Assembly: GCA_009746045.1 (NCBI GenBank)
Contig: RPFO01000132.1
Coordinates: 889,090 to 953,089, forward strand
Direction of reading: 5' to 3'
Source: Mesostigma viride
Taxonomy: Eukaryota; Streptophyta; Mesostigmatophyceae; Mesostigmatales; Mesostigmataceae
DNA length: 64,000 nucleotides
How positions within the stretch are numbered: the stretch's first letter is position 1; each line of letters begins with the position of its first letter. Both the position numbers and the translations under genes were made by a program. Below, piece after piece: positions 41,909 through 52,650 of the stretch. The notes beneath the pieces are model-generated. The model ran no database searches. It was not told where the DNA came from and saw only the letters and a list, made by a program, of their open reading frames with translations.

Positions 41909-42301
41909 ATGAGCCAACGGCGATCTTTTACTGCTCCTTCCCATTCTTCTAGCGATAATAGTCTAGCTAAATATTACGTAGTGATTACGCCTCAATGGTC
42001 CTCCATTTTCCTTTCTTGGTCCGACGCTAGGAAGATCGTTCAGAATCGTGTATACAACGTAATTAGGTATAAGAAATTTATGTCCTTTGAAGAAGCTCAG
42101 CAGTTCCTTATAGATCATAGCCAAACAGATTTAGGCCTGCATGTACGCCCTATTCCTCATGGTCGCCCTCCAGTAGAAGCTCTAGTCTTTGCTACCCCTC
42201 CTTCTTCTCCCCCTAAACGGGCTGCATCTGCATCTGCTTCAGATACTCCTCTCACTTTGGAGTTTGGTTCCCTATCCATTACTGTTGTTAAAAAGGATTG
42301 A
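41909..42301 (+). CDS. Small ORF with RNase H1 N-terminal (hybrid-binding / Cauli_VI) domain
   Basis: An intact 130-codon frame, MSQRRSFTAP at the start. Residues 21-67 fit the RNase H1 N-terminal fold: KYYVV, then FLSWSDARKIV, then IRYKKFMSFEEAQQFL. The conserved Trp and the YKKF...EEA core are present. The family binds RNA/DNA hybrids and dsRNA, and is also found in the P6 translation factor of caulimoviruses. No RNase H catalytic domain is attached; the tail is Pro/Ser-rich (PPSSPPKRAASASASD). It sits before gag. A role in handling the replication hybrid, packaging or translation of the polycistronic RNA is inference. Confidence 0.78.
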   Translation: MSQRRSFTAPSHSSSDNSLAKYYVVITPQWSSIFLSWSDARKIVQNRVYNVIRYKKFMSFEEAQQFLIDHSQTDLGLHVRPIPHGRPPVEALVFATPPSSPPKRAASASASDTPLTLEFGSLSITVVKKD

Positions 42302-42392
42302 TTTTAATTTTGTTCCTGCTGCAGACCTTCAAGGTTTTTCCTTTTTCTTTTGTTGCTTTCTTCTAGATTCCTATTCCTTTACGTAATTAAAG

Positions 42393-44134
42393 ATGGATCC
42401 AGTGGGTGGAGATATGTCGCCTATACCTACCAATAATAATAATAATACTACTACTAATAACAATAACAATAACAATACTCGTGGTAACCGACGGGACTCC
42501 TTGGAAACGGTACACCATCTCACCCTCAAGGTATTCTGCGTACCTCACCTCCTTCTCCTGTTGCTGGTGGTCGCCGTCGTCCCTCAATTACCCCACCTAC
42601 CTATGAACAACGTATTTCCCAAGTCAGATTTAGATGAACCTTCTTTCGTGTGAACCAGGCCCCTGCCCCTTCTGCAACCTTGGCTCACCCCTCCAGCAGG
42701 TCCTCACTCACTAACAATGCTCCTAGGCCTCCTTCCCACCCTGTGCCTTCAATGCCTGCCATTAACACGGGTCGTACCTCGGCCCCTGTCGGCCCTTCTG
42801 GGCGCCCTAGTGCAGTTCCCTTTTACCCACCTGCTTCCTGGTCCTACCCTGAGACGGCCTATGAGGCTGCCCAGGTCCTACCCGTGTGGCTGATTTAGAA
42901 GTTAATAATGATTTCAGTACCATGCCCCTAGATGATAGGAATTATGATCATTTTGCCTACTCCTCTCTTCGTGAGCAATATACTGTCCCTTCTCCTATGG
43001 GCACCATCCTGAAACGGTGGCTCCCTCTAGACCCCTACCCAAGACTTTTCCTATCCCTTCCTTCTATCCCGCTTATGTAGCAGTGGAAGATAGTGGCCCT
43101 ATGGGAAAAACTGATTCTTCTAATCCCCCTAAGCCTCCTGCTCTTCCCCTCTTTGCCAACCTTCCTAAGCTGGATGTCAAGTCTACCCCTCAACAGTTTT
43201 TCACCTTCATTATGTTGCTCACCCAGAACACAGAGTCCTGGCAGAACCACAATAGGTGGCGCCTCTCTGATGCTGTACTAGTTCCTCATTATCTTACTAC
43301 CTGCATTACTCCTGAACTTGCTAACCTCATCCAGTGTGAGTCTCTTGCCTCTCATGCCTACCCAAACTCTGTAGCAGAATTGTTCAAGCGTTTAGAGAAC
43401 CATTTAGTCCCTCCCGATGCAGATTGGCAGGATAGATTATCCTTTGGCACCTTGCAGCAGGGTACCAAGTCCTTCAAAGAATATATGAAAGAGTTTGATG
43501 CTCAGATGGTACGAATTAGGGATTTGTCGGGTGCAGAAGTACGTGCCGCTTCCTTCAGGGCCTCAGTAGACCCTTATTGCGTGAAGTCAAGCGCCAGTTC
43601 TCTGCCTACCGTTTTACTGACCTGCCCCTCAAGCATGTGCGCCAGCATCTTTTACGAGTAGCAGATTTCTTCTCCACACCTTCTCTTCCTACCCGTTCCC
43701 GTATTAATAATATTAGCCTTACCCCTGAGGAGGAGAACTCCTATGTAGAAGAATTAGATATCTGTGTGACTGACCTTTCAGCTCTGGATGTCTCTCATAT
43801 CACCTGCTATCATTGTAAGGAAGTAGGTCATCTTAAACGTGAGTGCCCCAAGTTCCTTTCGGGTGCTCCCCCTCATCCCGACGCTCGCCCTCCTCGTACC
43901 CCTCAGCGTGCTCCTATTCGTCCCACTTCAGGACGCATTCCTTCAGCTACCCCTAGTAGGCTGAATGCTGTGCAGACAGGATCCCCAGGGTTCCCCTATG
44001 ATAATCAGGCTCCCGCACCCTCTTCAATCCCTCGTGACCCTCCAGCAGTGGCTTTTCCGCCAGGGTCTTCTTCGGGGTTCGTTCCTATGGATTTGGGGGG
44101 GAGGGGGAACAGTAGGCCTGTCAGCCGGGGGTAA
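42393..44134 (+). pseudogene. Gypsy-3 gag with several frameshifts
   Basis: Starts at MDPVGGDMSPIPT with an Asn-rich tract, then shifts through at least three frames. The capsid-like part is clear at 43100-43560: TPQQFFTFIMLLTQNTESWQ, SVAELFKRLENHLVPPDADW and GTKSFKEYMKEFDAQM. After a shift near 43590 come RVADFFSTPSLPTRSR and a CCHC knuckle, CYHCKEVGHLKREC (about 43806-43847). The end overlaps the pol frame. With LTRs about 99% identical, so many shifts are surprising. They may be assembly indels or defects of a mobilised copy. Confidence 0.75.
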
Positions 44135-46643
44135 CCTGGACAGGTCCTTAGATAGTACCCCAGATAATAATTTTTGCTTGCCTGTTTTTATAACCTCTGT
44201 AGGAGCTGAATCATCCCTACCACTACGTGTGCGTCCTCTTATGTTCTTGAATGGTGGCTTAACCGTCCCTCATACTGTTGTAGACCCCTTCCTGCATGCT
44301 GATGAACTCTTGAATGTCTCTGTGTTAGTGGATAGCGGTGCGGCTAGCTCCTTTGTGAGCGAGGCCCTAGTTAGGCGTTTAGGACTAGTCCCTACCCCTC
44401 ACACAAAAACTGTCACTGTCCATTATGCTGACGGTCGCACCAGTCATTCCCCGGGTACGGTGTCCCTTCCCCTGGTCATACAAGGACGTACGGTCAACCT
44501 GACGGCCACTATAGGCCCTATCACTACAGCTGATGTATTACTAGGATTAGACTGGCACCAGGATAATAAAATCACTATTAATTATGATACTATGGTCATT
44601 TGGTTTCCAGATAGCTCTTACTGGGTACCAGAACGACATTATAGGTTAGAAAATTTATCCTTGGTAGATATTACTCCTCCTACACCTGTTGATCCTCCTG
44701 TTAGACCTATACCTGAAGTATTAATGTCCAATGACGAGTTACGTTCTGAACTAAAGGAATATGGATACCTATTATGCATGTTCCTCCAGTTAGAAGTCCA
44801 AGAGATACCTATCACTAATAATAGTGTGGATATAGATGTCAATACAGTGGATACAATAGGAGTGGGATTTACTGAAAATGAAATAGTAAGATACATGGCT
44901 GTGATAGATTCCTCAAAAGTATTTGAAGAAAAGACTCCTTCTTATCCTCCTCCTCGTTCTGTTTTACACCGTGTAGTTATCAAGGACGGTGCAGTTCCTA
45001 CGCACTCTCCGATGTATAGAATGGGCCCTACAGAATTAAAGGAACTAAAACAGATTTTAGTATCACTATTAGAAGCAGGATTGATAGAGCCTAGTAACTC
45101 CCCCTACTCCGCTGGTGTCCTGTTAGTTCCTAAACCAAATGGCAAGTTTCGCCTAGTTACTGATTATAGGAAGTTAAACGATATTACTGTGAAGTCTAAA
45201 TACCCTCTACCTCGTATTGATGATATATTTAATAAGGTTAAAGGTTCTACCTGTTTCACAGTACTAGATTGTGCGGATGGTTTTTGGCAACTACGTATAG
45301 CTCCTGAGGATTGCCACAAAACCGCCTTTGCTACCCCTTTTGGGCATTACCAGTTTAGAGTAGCGGCTATGGGACTCTGTAACTCTCCTGCCTCTTTCCA
45401 AATGTTAATGAATGAAGTGCTTAGACCTGTTATGGGAAATTCCCACCTTCCTCAAGTGTCCTCTGATTTAAAGGATCCTTCCTTCTCCTCTGTTTCTTTA
45501 TCTGAGCATGACCGTTCTTGTGCTCAAGCTTACTTAGATGATATCCTTATTTATTCTCCTGATTTTGAAACGCACCTACGTGATTTAAAGAAAGTATTAG
45601 AAATCATGGCTGAAAATTCTTTATGGGCGCGCCGTGCTAAAGTTCGCTCTGGTAGAAGTGTCCCATTCTTAGGGCACGTTCTGTCAGATGCCGGGGTTGC
45701 TACCGACCCGGATAAGACTAAGTCAATTCAGGAATGGCCTACCCCTACCGACGTTAAAGGTGTACGTAGTTTTCTAGGAATTGCTTCTTACTATAGGCGT
45801 TTTATCCCGCGTTTCGCAACTATAGCAGCCCCTATTAATCATCTATTAAAGAAGGATATCCCCTTTGTTTGGAGTAGTGAATGTCAGTCGGCTTTTCAGT
45901 GTCTAAAATCCCTACTCCTCTCCCCTCCTGTACTCATCCTACCGGATACTACTAAACCCTTTGTTGTAGCTACAGATGCTAGCAAGGTAGCTATAGGGGG
46001 CGTCCTTCTCCAGGATCAGGGTCAGGGCTTACAGCCAATCGAGTATATCTCTAGGACAATGCTTCCTGCGGAGCGTAACTATCCCGTCCACCAGCAAGAA
46101 CTATTAGCTGTGGTGTATTGTTGCCACGCGTGGCAGCACTTTCTTAAAGGTGCTCAATTTGATGTTTGTCTGAATGAACCCTGTGAGATTGATCCTTATA
46201 GATTAGTTATCCAGACAGATCACCGCCCTCTTACCCATCTTCTCTCACAACCCAACCTTACCCCTCGTCAAGCGCGCTGGATGGAGTTTTTAGCACAGTT
46301 CTCCCCTTTTAAACTTCAGTATGTTAAGGGTGTAGATAACATAGTACCAGATGCACTCTCTCGTCGTGCAGATTACTCCTTTTTCGAGGACCTTGATGTT
46401 CTCAATACTACTCTAGTTCCTACTACTATGGGTGTAACCCCGTATGGTGAACTACCTGATGATGAATCCTATGCCTACCTCTTTCATACAGCTGTTCGCA
46501 TGCCTGATCTCCTTTCTCACGTAGGACTCTCTCTCCCGTGTGAGGCCCTTCCTGTGGTCTCGGTGGGGGGGGAGGGGAAAAATAAAATTTCTATACCGCT
46601 TAGCCATATAGCGACTAGGTCAGGAAAGTCTTATGAAACATAG
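43965..46643 (+). CDS. Gypsy-3 pol: protease, reverse transcriptase, RNase H
   Basis: An open frame of 892 codons. Protease has VLVDSGAASSFV (about 44325) and DVLLGLDWH. RT has VLLVPKPNGKFRLVTDYRKL, VLDCADGFWQLRI, the catalytic AYLDDILIYS (about 45528) and FLGHVLSDAG. RNase H has VVATDASK, QELLAVVY, QTDHRPLTHL and VPDALSR. An insertion-like stretch between the FQMLMNEV helix and YLDD (about 30 residues, SSDLKDPSFSSVSLSEHD) is longer than usual. The frame stops at 46643, before integrase, and the 5' end overlaps gag in another frame. Confidence 0.92.
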   Translation: MLCRQDPQGSPMIIRLPHPLQSLVTLQQWLFRQGLLRGSFLWIWGGGGTVGLSAGGNLDRSLDSTPDNNFCLPVFITSVGAESSLPLRVRPLMFLNGGLTVPHTVVDPFLHADELLNVSVLVDSGAASSFVSEALVRRLGLVPTPHTKTVTVHYADGRTSHSPGTVSLPLVIQGRTVNLTATIGPITTADVLLGLDWHQDNKITINYDTMVIWFPDSSYWVPERHYRLENLSLVDITPPTPVDPPVRPIPEVLMSNDELRSELKEYGYLLCMFLQLEVQEIPITNNSVDIDVNTVDTIGVGFTENEIVRYMAVIDSSKVFEEKTPSYPPPRSVLHRVVIKDGAVPTHSPMYRMGPTELKELKQILVSLLEAGLIEPSNSPYSAGVLLVPKPNGKFRLVTDYRKLNDITVKSKYPLPRIDDIFNKVKGSTCFTVLDCADGFWQLRIAPEDCHKTAFATPFGHYQFRVAAMGLCNSPASFQMLMNEVLRPVMGNSHLPQVSSDLKDPSFSSVSLSEHDRSCAQAYLDDILIYSPDFETHLRDLKKVLEIMAENSLWARRAKVRSGRSVPFLGHVLSDAGVATDPDKTKSIQEWPTPTDVKGVRSFLGIASYYRRFIPRFATIAAPINHLLKKDIPFVWSSECQSAFQCLKSLLLSPPVLILPDTTKPFVVATDASKVAIGGVLLQDQGQGLQPIEYISRTMLPAERNYPVHQQELLAVVYCCHAWQHFLKGAQFDVCLNEPCEIDPYRLVIQTDHRPLTHLLSQPNLTPRQARWMEFLAQFSPFKLQYVKGVDNIVPDALSRRADYSFFEDLDVLNTTLVPTTMGVTPYGELPDDESYAYLFHTAVRMPDLLSHVGLSLPCEALPVVSVGGEGKNKISIPLSHIATRSGKSYET

Positions 46644-46720
46644 TCCCTCTAGGACCTCCCCTTCTCTTTGGCAAGGCGGTAGGAGATCTCTTTAAACCTG
46701 TTCTGGATACCTCTGTAGCG

Positions 46721-48246
46721 ATGCCTACCTCTGATCTTGAACGTCTTATTAGTAGATTTACGGCCACTGAGCCGGAAGCATTAGCTGCCATTGCTGCCCA
46801 TCCCCAACAATTAGGCAAGCACCCTTGTAAATTTGTAGGTGGATTTTTATATGTGCAGATAGCAGATTCTCCCCCTCAATGGCGCCTGTATGTCCCTCCT
46901 ATCTGTCGCTCCTCCTTGCTCTTTGAGTTGCATGACTTAGCTGCTCACCAGGGTGGTAAACGGGTACGGGACCTAGTAGCCCGCTCTTACTACTGGCCTT
47001 CCCTTTTAAAGGATGTAGATGAGTATGTTAGAACCTGTCAATCTTGCCAGGAGATGAAACCCAACAATGTAGGACAGATAGCAGAGCCTAGGACCTTACC
47101 TGATCCCATCATGCCGTGGGACTCCATTATGATGGATTTTGTAGGACCTTTTAGGAAGAATGATAGAGGTAACGCCCAGATCCTTGTTTTTGTAGATCGT
47201 TTTACTCGTATGTGTCATCTCGTGCCGTGTCCCTTAGAACTCACCGCACGCGATTGCGCACGCCTATACCTTAATAACGTATATAGATATCATGGTTTGA
47301 GTAGGCAGTTTATTAGTGATAAGGATAAGTTATTTACTTCTGATTTTTGGCAGCAGTTCTTCGCTGCTATCGGTACCAAGGTCACCTTCGGTACTGCCTA
47401 CCACTCCTCCTCGTCTCATTTAGTAGAACGTTTGAATAGGGTAGTGGAAGAAGCTCTGCGTCACTATGTGAATGGCTCTGGGAGTGATTGGGAGGATTAC
47501 CTATGTTTGGTAGAGTTTTCCCTTAACAACTGCCCTCAGGCTGCGCATGGTTATACGCCCTTCTTCCTAGATACTGGTAGACAACCTCTTACCCCTACCT
47601 CTCTCTTAGCTAGTCCTTTAAGGGACAAGGATGATGTGTCCCGGGATACTGTAGAAGGTGTGCAGGCGTTATTAGATAAGATGAAGAATGCACACGACAA
47701 CGCTATTGCAGGGTACCATAGGGCGCAGGCCAAATACCTTGCTAGGTTGCGTGCCTCATTAGATAGAAGAGCACCTGAGATAGAAATAGGAGATTTAGTC
47801 TTAGTAGAAGGCCCCCGTGTTGGCCGCTTCGCTCATAAGTTCGAAGCTGAACTGAAAGTGAAACTTAGGCCCGCCTTCTTAGGACCTTCCGTGTGTTGTC
47901 TAGAGTAGGTAATTTTCTGTATGAGATAGATATTCCTACCTCTTGGCAGACCCACTCTCGCACCTTTCATAGAAGCCAGCTGAAGCTCTATCATCAGAGC
48001 ACGTTCGCTGGTAGAGAATTAGCCCCTGCCCCTTTAGAGCATAACCCGGATACTGGTGAGGTAGAGGATGAGGTAGAGGGTATCGTGGCCCATAGAGATA
48101 TCAAAAAAGGCCGCGGTACCCAGCGCCAGTATAAGGTGAAGTGGATGTATGCTCGTAGTGAGGTAGATAAGGTCTGGTATACTGAGAGTGAGCTAGATGG
48201 GTGTAGTCGCCTGCTGCAGGAGTATAAAACCCTGCATAAGCTCTAG
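46721..48246 (+). pseudogene. Gypsy-3 integrase with C-terminal chromodomain, one frameshift
   Basis: The zinc module is LHDLAAHQGG...CQSCQ. The core has DSIMMDFVGPF, ISDKDKLFTSDFW and HLVERLNRVV (D, D, E). After a frameshift near 47895, the SH3-like end reads THSRTFHRSQLKLY. A chromodomain follows (about 48075-48230): EGIVAHRDIKKGRGTQRQYK, VKWMYARSEVDKVWYTESEL. The chromodomain marks this as a chromovirus, whose integration is guided to marked chromatin. The stop is at 48246. Confidence 0.87.
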
Positions 48247-48322
48247 TTGTAGACCTTCTCCTCTCTTATGTTATGTCTGCTGTCGACGGATGGTTGGTTG
48301 TCCCCTCCCCTCCGCAGCCGTC

Positions 48323-50608
48323 ATGTCAGAGCCTACCCCTCCGGCTGAGAGCTCGCTGCCGTCCCCGCCCCCACCGGACCCTGAGCTGTATTTCGAGGCC
48401 CTTCCGGGCCGCTGGGTGTCGCGATCAAGTTACCCGGGTGGCGTGGTGCAGCCGGCCCTTCAGGCCCAACATGCGGGCTTAGTCAGGGCGGCCCTCTTCG
48501 GGGTCACGTGGTATGGTCCTTCCCCTGATGAGCCGCACCAGCTTGTCCTGCACGGGTTCGATGATGCCGGACACTGTTTGTTGGGGTGTGGTTCCGCTGT
48601 CCCGCCTTGGGGCAGATAGATGCGGTTCTCCGGTGTTGCCGTGTGTTCTCCTACCTCTCTACCCTGTGGGCCGTACCTGCCTACGGGAGGTGTTCCCTTG
48701 GCTTCCGGCTGAGGGTGATGCTGAGGTAGATGAGAACCCCTGCGACCTTTTACGGGCCGTAGAATTCATGGAGATAGCTGATCAGTCGGCGGGACTAGCG
48801 GTTAGTGGTCCTGCCCCTTCGGGCGCCCCAGCCGAGGTACATTATACTCCAGATTATTCTGCCTCGAGCGCTGCGTCCGCCTCCTCGGCGTCTGTTCCTC
48901 CCTCTCCGGTCCCGTCGTCCCCTCGGTCGACCCGGGATGTTGCAGTGGAGCCTACCCCTTCGGGTTTGCCTGATCCTCTTTCGGCGACGGTCTCGGCTAT
49001 GCAGGCTCAGATCCAGTCCTTGACCACGGCGTTTGGGGCCTTCCTTGCGGCCCAGGCGCAGGTCCCGGCCACGCCAGCTGGATCCGCGCCCCCTACCCCT
49101 TCTGTCGCCCCGGCGACTACGGCTTCGCCCGCGCCCCCGCCTGCGCCCGCGGTCGCTGTGGTTCCGGCGGCTCCTGCGACTCCTGCTGCCTCTGCGCCTG
49201 TTACCGCTGTACCTGCGCCTACGCGGAGTCTCCTGCCCCTGTTAGCGCGCCCTCCGTCGCTGCTTCCGAGCCTCCTCCAGCTCAGGCGCAGACGTCGCGG
49301 GGCTTCTTTGGCGATACTAGCGGGCTTCCCAGACTTTGGGAGGGTGGTCCTCCGCAGCGGATTCCGGTTCCTGACTGGAGCCTGGATGGTAGTCAATCTT
49401 ATGCAGGCCTACCTGTCCCTACGGGCCCCATTTTTAACATGTGGCCTGAGGGTGCACCGGCAACCGAGACCGGCGCGCCAGCTTCGGTGGCGGGTCCGTC
49501 ACGGCCCCCTCTGGCGTCGGGTCCGGCGCGACCGCCTGCTGTACCAGTGTCACCTGCGACGGTGTCGGCTCCTGCCCCTGCCCCTTCGGCCTCGCGGTCT
49601 TTGGCTGCGGTTGTTCGGTCCACCGGCCAGGATCCTCGCGCTACCCGCGCTACCGACTCCCTCCGGGAGTTGTCCCAGGGTGATCGGGACAGGGCTCCTT
49701 CTGTGGTGCACGCGACTCCGGAGTCGCGCGACACGCCCGTGCCTGGATGTGGTATGTCCGCACTCGCATGCCGCCAGTGTGACCTGCCGCGTGCCTCCGC
49801 CGAGCTCGCCATCTCGCCCATGTCCTACGGGTTTTCCCAGGTGTGCCGGGCGCCTCGTGATCGTAACCTACCCATTGAGACTGATCGGCCTCCTTTCGAC
49901 ATGGTTATTTTAGCTGATCCTGTGTTCCAGGGTGAGGTCCTGGTTCGGCGCGTTCTGTATCGCTGGGCTAGGCGCCACAACGACTTGGACACCTACGGTG
50001 GGTTCCAGTGGGCTTACCCTCCGCCTCTGGGCATTATGGCTTCGGATGCCCTTACGGTAGAGTTTCCTGCGGTGCCGGGTGTTACGTATACCACGGTCCT
50101 CCAGCCCATCCTCGAGTGGGATGCCCGACGTCCGGCGCCCCTCCCGGGCCAGGGTCTAGACTCCCGCGGTCACCCTCCTCCTCGGGCCAGCGACTACCTA
50201 GAGACATTCGGGTCGCGCCAGTGTACGCGTCGGTGGCGCTCCCGAGAGGTTCGGCACATCCGGTTGTGGCCGTCCAACGTGGAGCCCCTGGTGGACCTGT
50301 TTTTCCCGACGGGTTTGCGCCCTCGGATCCGGTATCATCGCCTCCTCCTGCGGGCCCTCTGTTTGATCGCGGTAGAGCCTTTCCTTCGCCTCTTTGCCTG
50401 TGGCTTCCTGGACTGGGCCCGTGGCCAGGTCGTTCTTACTCAGCATAGGTATTACTGGGCCTTTCTGGGCCTTTTTCCTGACGGCGTGTGGGCCGATGTT
50501 TTCCTCACCGTAGATAGGCATGACAATGTTGAGGATGTGGCCCATTACCAGGCCTACCTGGATGTCCTGCTGGCCTCCCGTGGTACCTACCAGACGGATG
50601 GCCATTAG
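48323..50608 (+). pseudogene. Unidentified accessory ORF after integrase in Gypsy-3
   Basis: I do not recognise this protein. It starts MSEPTPPAESSLPSPPPPDP and shifts frame near 48615 and 49240, giving about 760 codons overall. Parts: an N-terminal region (FEALPGRWVSRSSYPGG), a coiled-coil-like stretch (SAMQAQIQSLTTAFGAFLAA), a long Pro/Ala/Ser-rich linker, and a well-structured C-terminal part (FDMVILADPVFQGEVLVRR, FQWAYPPPLGIMASDALTV, RYYWAFLGLFPDGVWADVFL). A hydrophobic run, LLLRALCLIAVEPFLRLFAC, could be a membrane segment. It occupies the position of env in retroviruses, but no signal peptide is evident and no Env similarity is claimed. Confidence 0.55.
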
Positions 50609-50964
50609 ATAGAGGGCCTTAGGCCCGACCTGAGGGTGTTGTCCCTCCGGTATGTAGAGTCGCCCTCATGTTCTGGCCAGTTGACTGGTCGTTCTTGGTC
50701 CTTGGTGCTGATTGGTTTACTCTGTGTGTCCTGCCCAGTGCCGTTCCCCCCCGGCAAGGACTTTGTTCCAGGCAGTTAGGGGAACCTACCACCAGGCTTG
50801 GTGCTGGCTAACCCTACACCTCCAGGCGTGGTGGTGGAGACCGTGTGAACTATTGGTGCCTTGTATCTTGGATGGCCTGTTGACTGTGTTAGTGTGTGCT
50901 GGGTGCATTAGGTTTCCTACCCCTTGTTTTCCTCCCTGTACGTAGGGAGAGGGCTCCCTACCTT
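50609..50964 (+). other. Gypsy-3 3' untranslated region
   Basis: No gene seen. It links the accessory ORF to the polypurine tract. Confidence 0.5.
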
Positions 50965-50977
50965 TGTGGGGGGGAGG
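50965..50977 (+). promoter_or_regulatory. Polypurine tract of Gypsy-3
   Basis: GTGGGGGGGAGG lies immediately before the TGTTACG start of the 3' LTR. Confidence 0.85.
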
Positions 50978-51549
50978 TGTTACGTCGCGTAACAATTCGT
51001 TGTAGTTACGGACGTAAATTAGGTCCTTTGCCTCGGTTGTCCCTAGGTTTACGTTTAGGCTCCTACCGGGACATTATTGTCCTCGTAATAGTACTGTGGT
51101 ACATTGGGTGCCGTTGGGCGCCGTGCCGCGTACTTTACTAGTGGTCCTGATCCTGTGGTAGAATGTAGTGGACCAGCGTGCATCAGTAGATTTAGTGGAC
51201 CAGCGTGCACCTGTAGGCGAGGGCCATGTCGGCCCGAGCGTGTTGGACCGTTGGTGACCATTTATGCGCGTTCTACCCCTTGTGTGCGCACTCGGCGTGT
51301 GTTAAATGAATTAACACATCTTAGCTTGGGTCACGGCAGTGTAGTTGTGTTTCCTTCCTCTTTTCCTGGAGTAAACGGGTTTGACTAAATGGCCTATGGC
51401 ATATTACAGTAGTACATATGTAAATGCATTGAGATCTGGTTCGTCTCGGTCGTCTTTCGCTAAGGGTGCAAATAGAAGTGGCCTTACTAGTCTAGGTAGT
51501 ATTAGGACAAGTAGAGGTAGAGGTGGCGGCCGAGGCTTGCGGCGTAACA
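50978..51549 (+). repeat. 3' LTR of Gypsy-3
   Basis: A 572-bp LTR, about 99% identical to the 5' copy. The target duplication CCGGC follows it. Confidence 0.93.
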
Positions 51550-51690
51550 CCGGCCCCTCATGTCATCTTCTAGCTGCTCCTTGAACGTGCCGGGGCAGCC
51601 CGGCGTGTCAGCGCCTATTTGCGCCATCAGCACTGCCCGGGTTTTGTGGGTGAACCCGGCCTAGCTGGTTATCAAGTAGGCAGCCAACGC
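51550..51690 (-). pseudogene. Continuation of the LINE split by Gypsy-3
   Basis: The minus strand encodes TFKEQLEDDM just before the Gypsy-3 insertion. It continues into the region at 40810 (SGLSV.WKKM), as in the LINE at 38944-39770 (TFKEQLVEDMGGLGLSVIWK). Confidence 0.7.
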
Positions 51691-52223
51691 AGTAAGTGAG
51701 TATGCCCCTAAACCCCCTCAGGCTCCGGGATCGAGAGGCCTTGTATTCTCCCAAACCGGCCGGCGCCTCTAAATGCGTTCCAAGCCTGTCTGTGCCGGCG
51801 GTGGGCTCTGGACCACATGGGGCTACCTTACTGCATCCGCTATGCTTTTGCTACATGATGTAGAAGCTTGATTGCACCCATGCAGTTGGGTCTGCATGCA
51901 CCATGATGCACATCGAGAGATAGATTGCGCGCCCAAGCGAGCGAGCACGCGCGCACGAGAGAGAGTCCATTGTGGCCTGCCCACTAGCTTGAGGCATCGA
52001 GAGAAGCTAGGGCGCCCTCCCTCCTTCTCGTTGTGTAGGGGTTGAATTAGGTTCCTTTATTGGCACCCACGTGACGCAGATTAATGAATTAATTTATCAG
52101 CACTGCAACTTCATAGATAGGGCGAACCAGAATTTATTAATTGGAATGGACAGAAAATGGTATCAGGTAGGAGTACCAATGAAGTTGCCTCATTGACAGC
52201 ATGACGGTAAGTATATAACTCAG
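51691..52223. other. No gene seen
   Basis: Mixed composition, with a GAGAGA/GCGAGC-rich patch near 51920-51965. No motif is recognised. Confidence 0.4.
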
Positions 52224-52650
52224 AATTAATTAATTAATTAATTAGACTCGTGCTCCCGTTGGGGAGTCACGGAGCATTAACCCCGATGGATGGATGGATG
52301 GGTGCAAACAGTCCTACCGGTCTAATCTGTCTACATTGGCTACATACTACATCTATCTAACAGCATTCTAACTACAACATCTATCTAGGCAGCCGCACGC
52401 TGCCCTAGGGGAGCTATCTGGCGTGCCTCCCACGGGATTGCACACGCGGGCGCTTCCCCACTGGGGGGGGCTCGTTGTCCTCTATGACCTGGGCCCACTT
52501 GGCCTTGTCCATCATCTTCTTCCAAATCACGGAGAGGCCTAGGCCCCCCATGTCTTCTACTAGCTGTTCTTTGAAGGTGCGGGCCTTGCGGCGTCTAACA
52601 TCACTGGGCCCAGCCCACGTCAGGAGGTGCCGGCCAGGCTGGGCTCAGAA
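52224..52650 (-). pseudogene. Truncated LINE 3' end with (TTAA)n tail
   Basis: Reads, on the minus strand, the RT C-terminus FKEQLVEDMGGLGLSVIWKK, then a stop and a 3' tail with GTTGGGGAGTCACGGAG-type sequence. It ends in a short (TTAA)n run (52224-52244). It is a second copy of the family at 38811-39150 and is cut at the 5' side near 52650. Confidence 0.75.

Larger units (their letters stand above)
40806..51554 (+). mobile_element. Gypsy-3, 10.7-kb chromodomain Gypsy element with extra ORFs
   Basis: LTRs of exactly 572 bp (40811-41382 and 50978-51549) differ at about four positions, all transitions. They begin TGTTACG and end CGTAACA and are flanked by the duplication CCGGC (40806-40810 and 51550-51554). 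In order come a primer-binding site, an RNase H1-HBD-like ORF, gag, protease-RT-RNase H, integrase-chromodomain, an unidentified ORF and a polypurine tract. Pol is more AT-rich in codon use than MT1/MT2. Several frameshifts break gag, pol and the last ORF. It inserted into a LINE copy. Confidence 0.93.
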
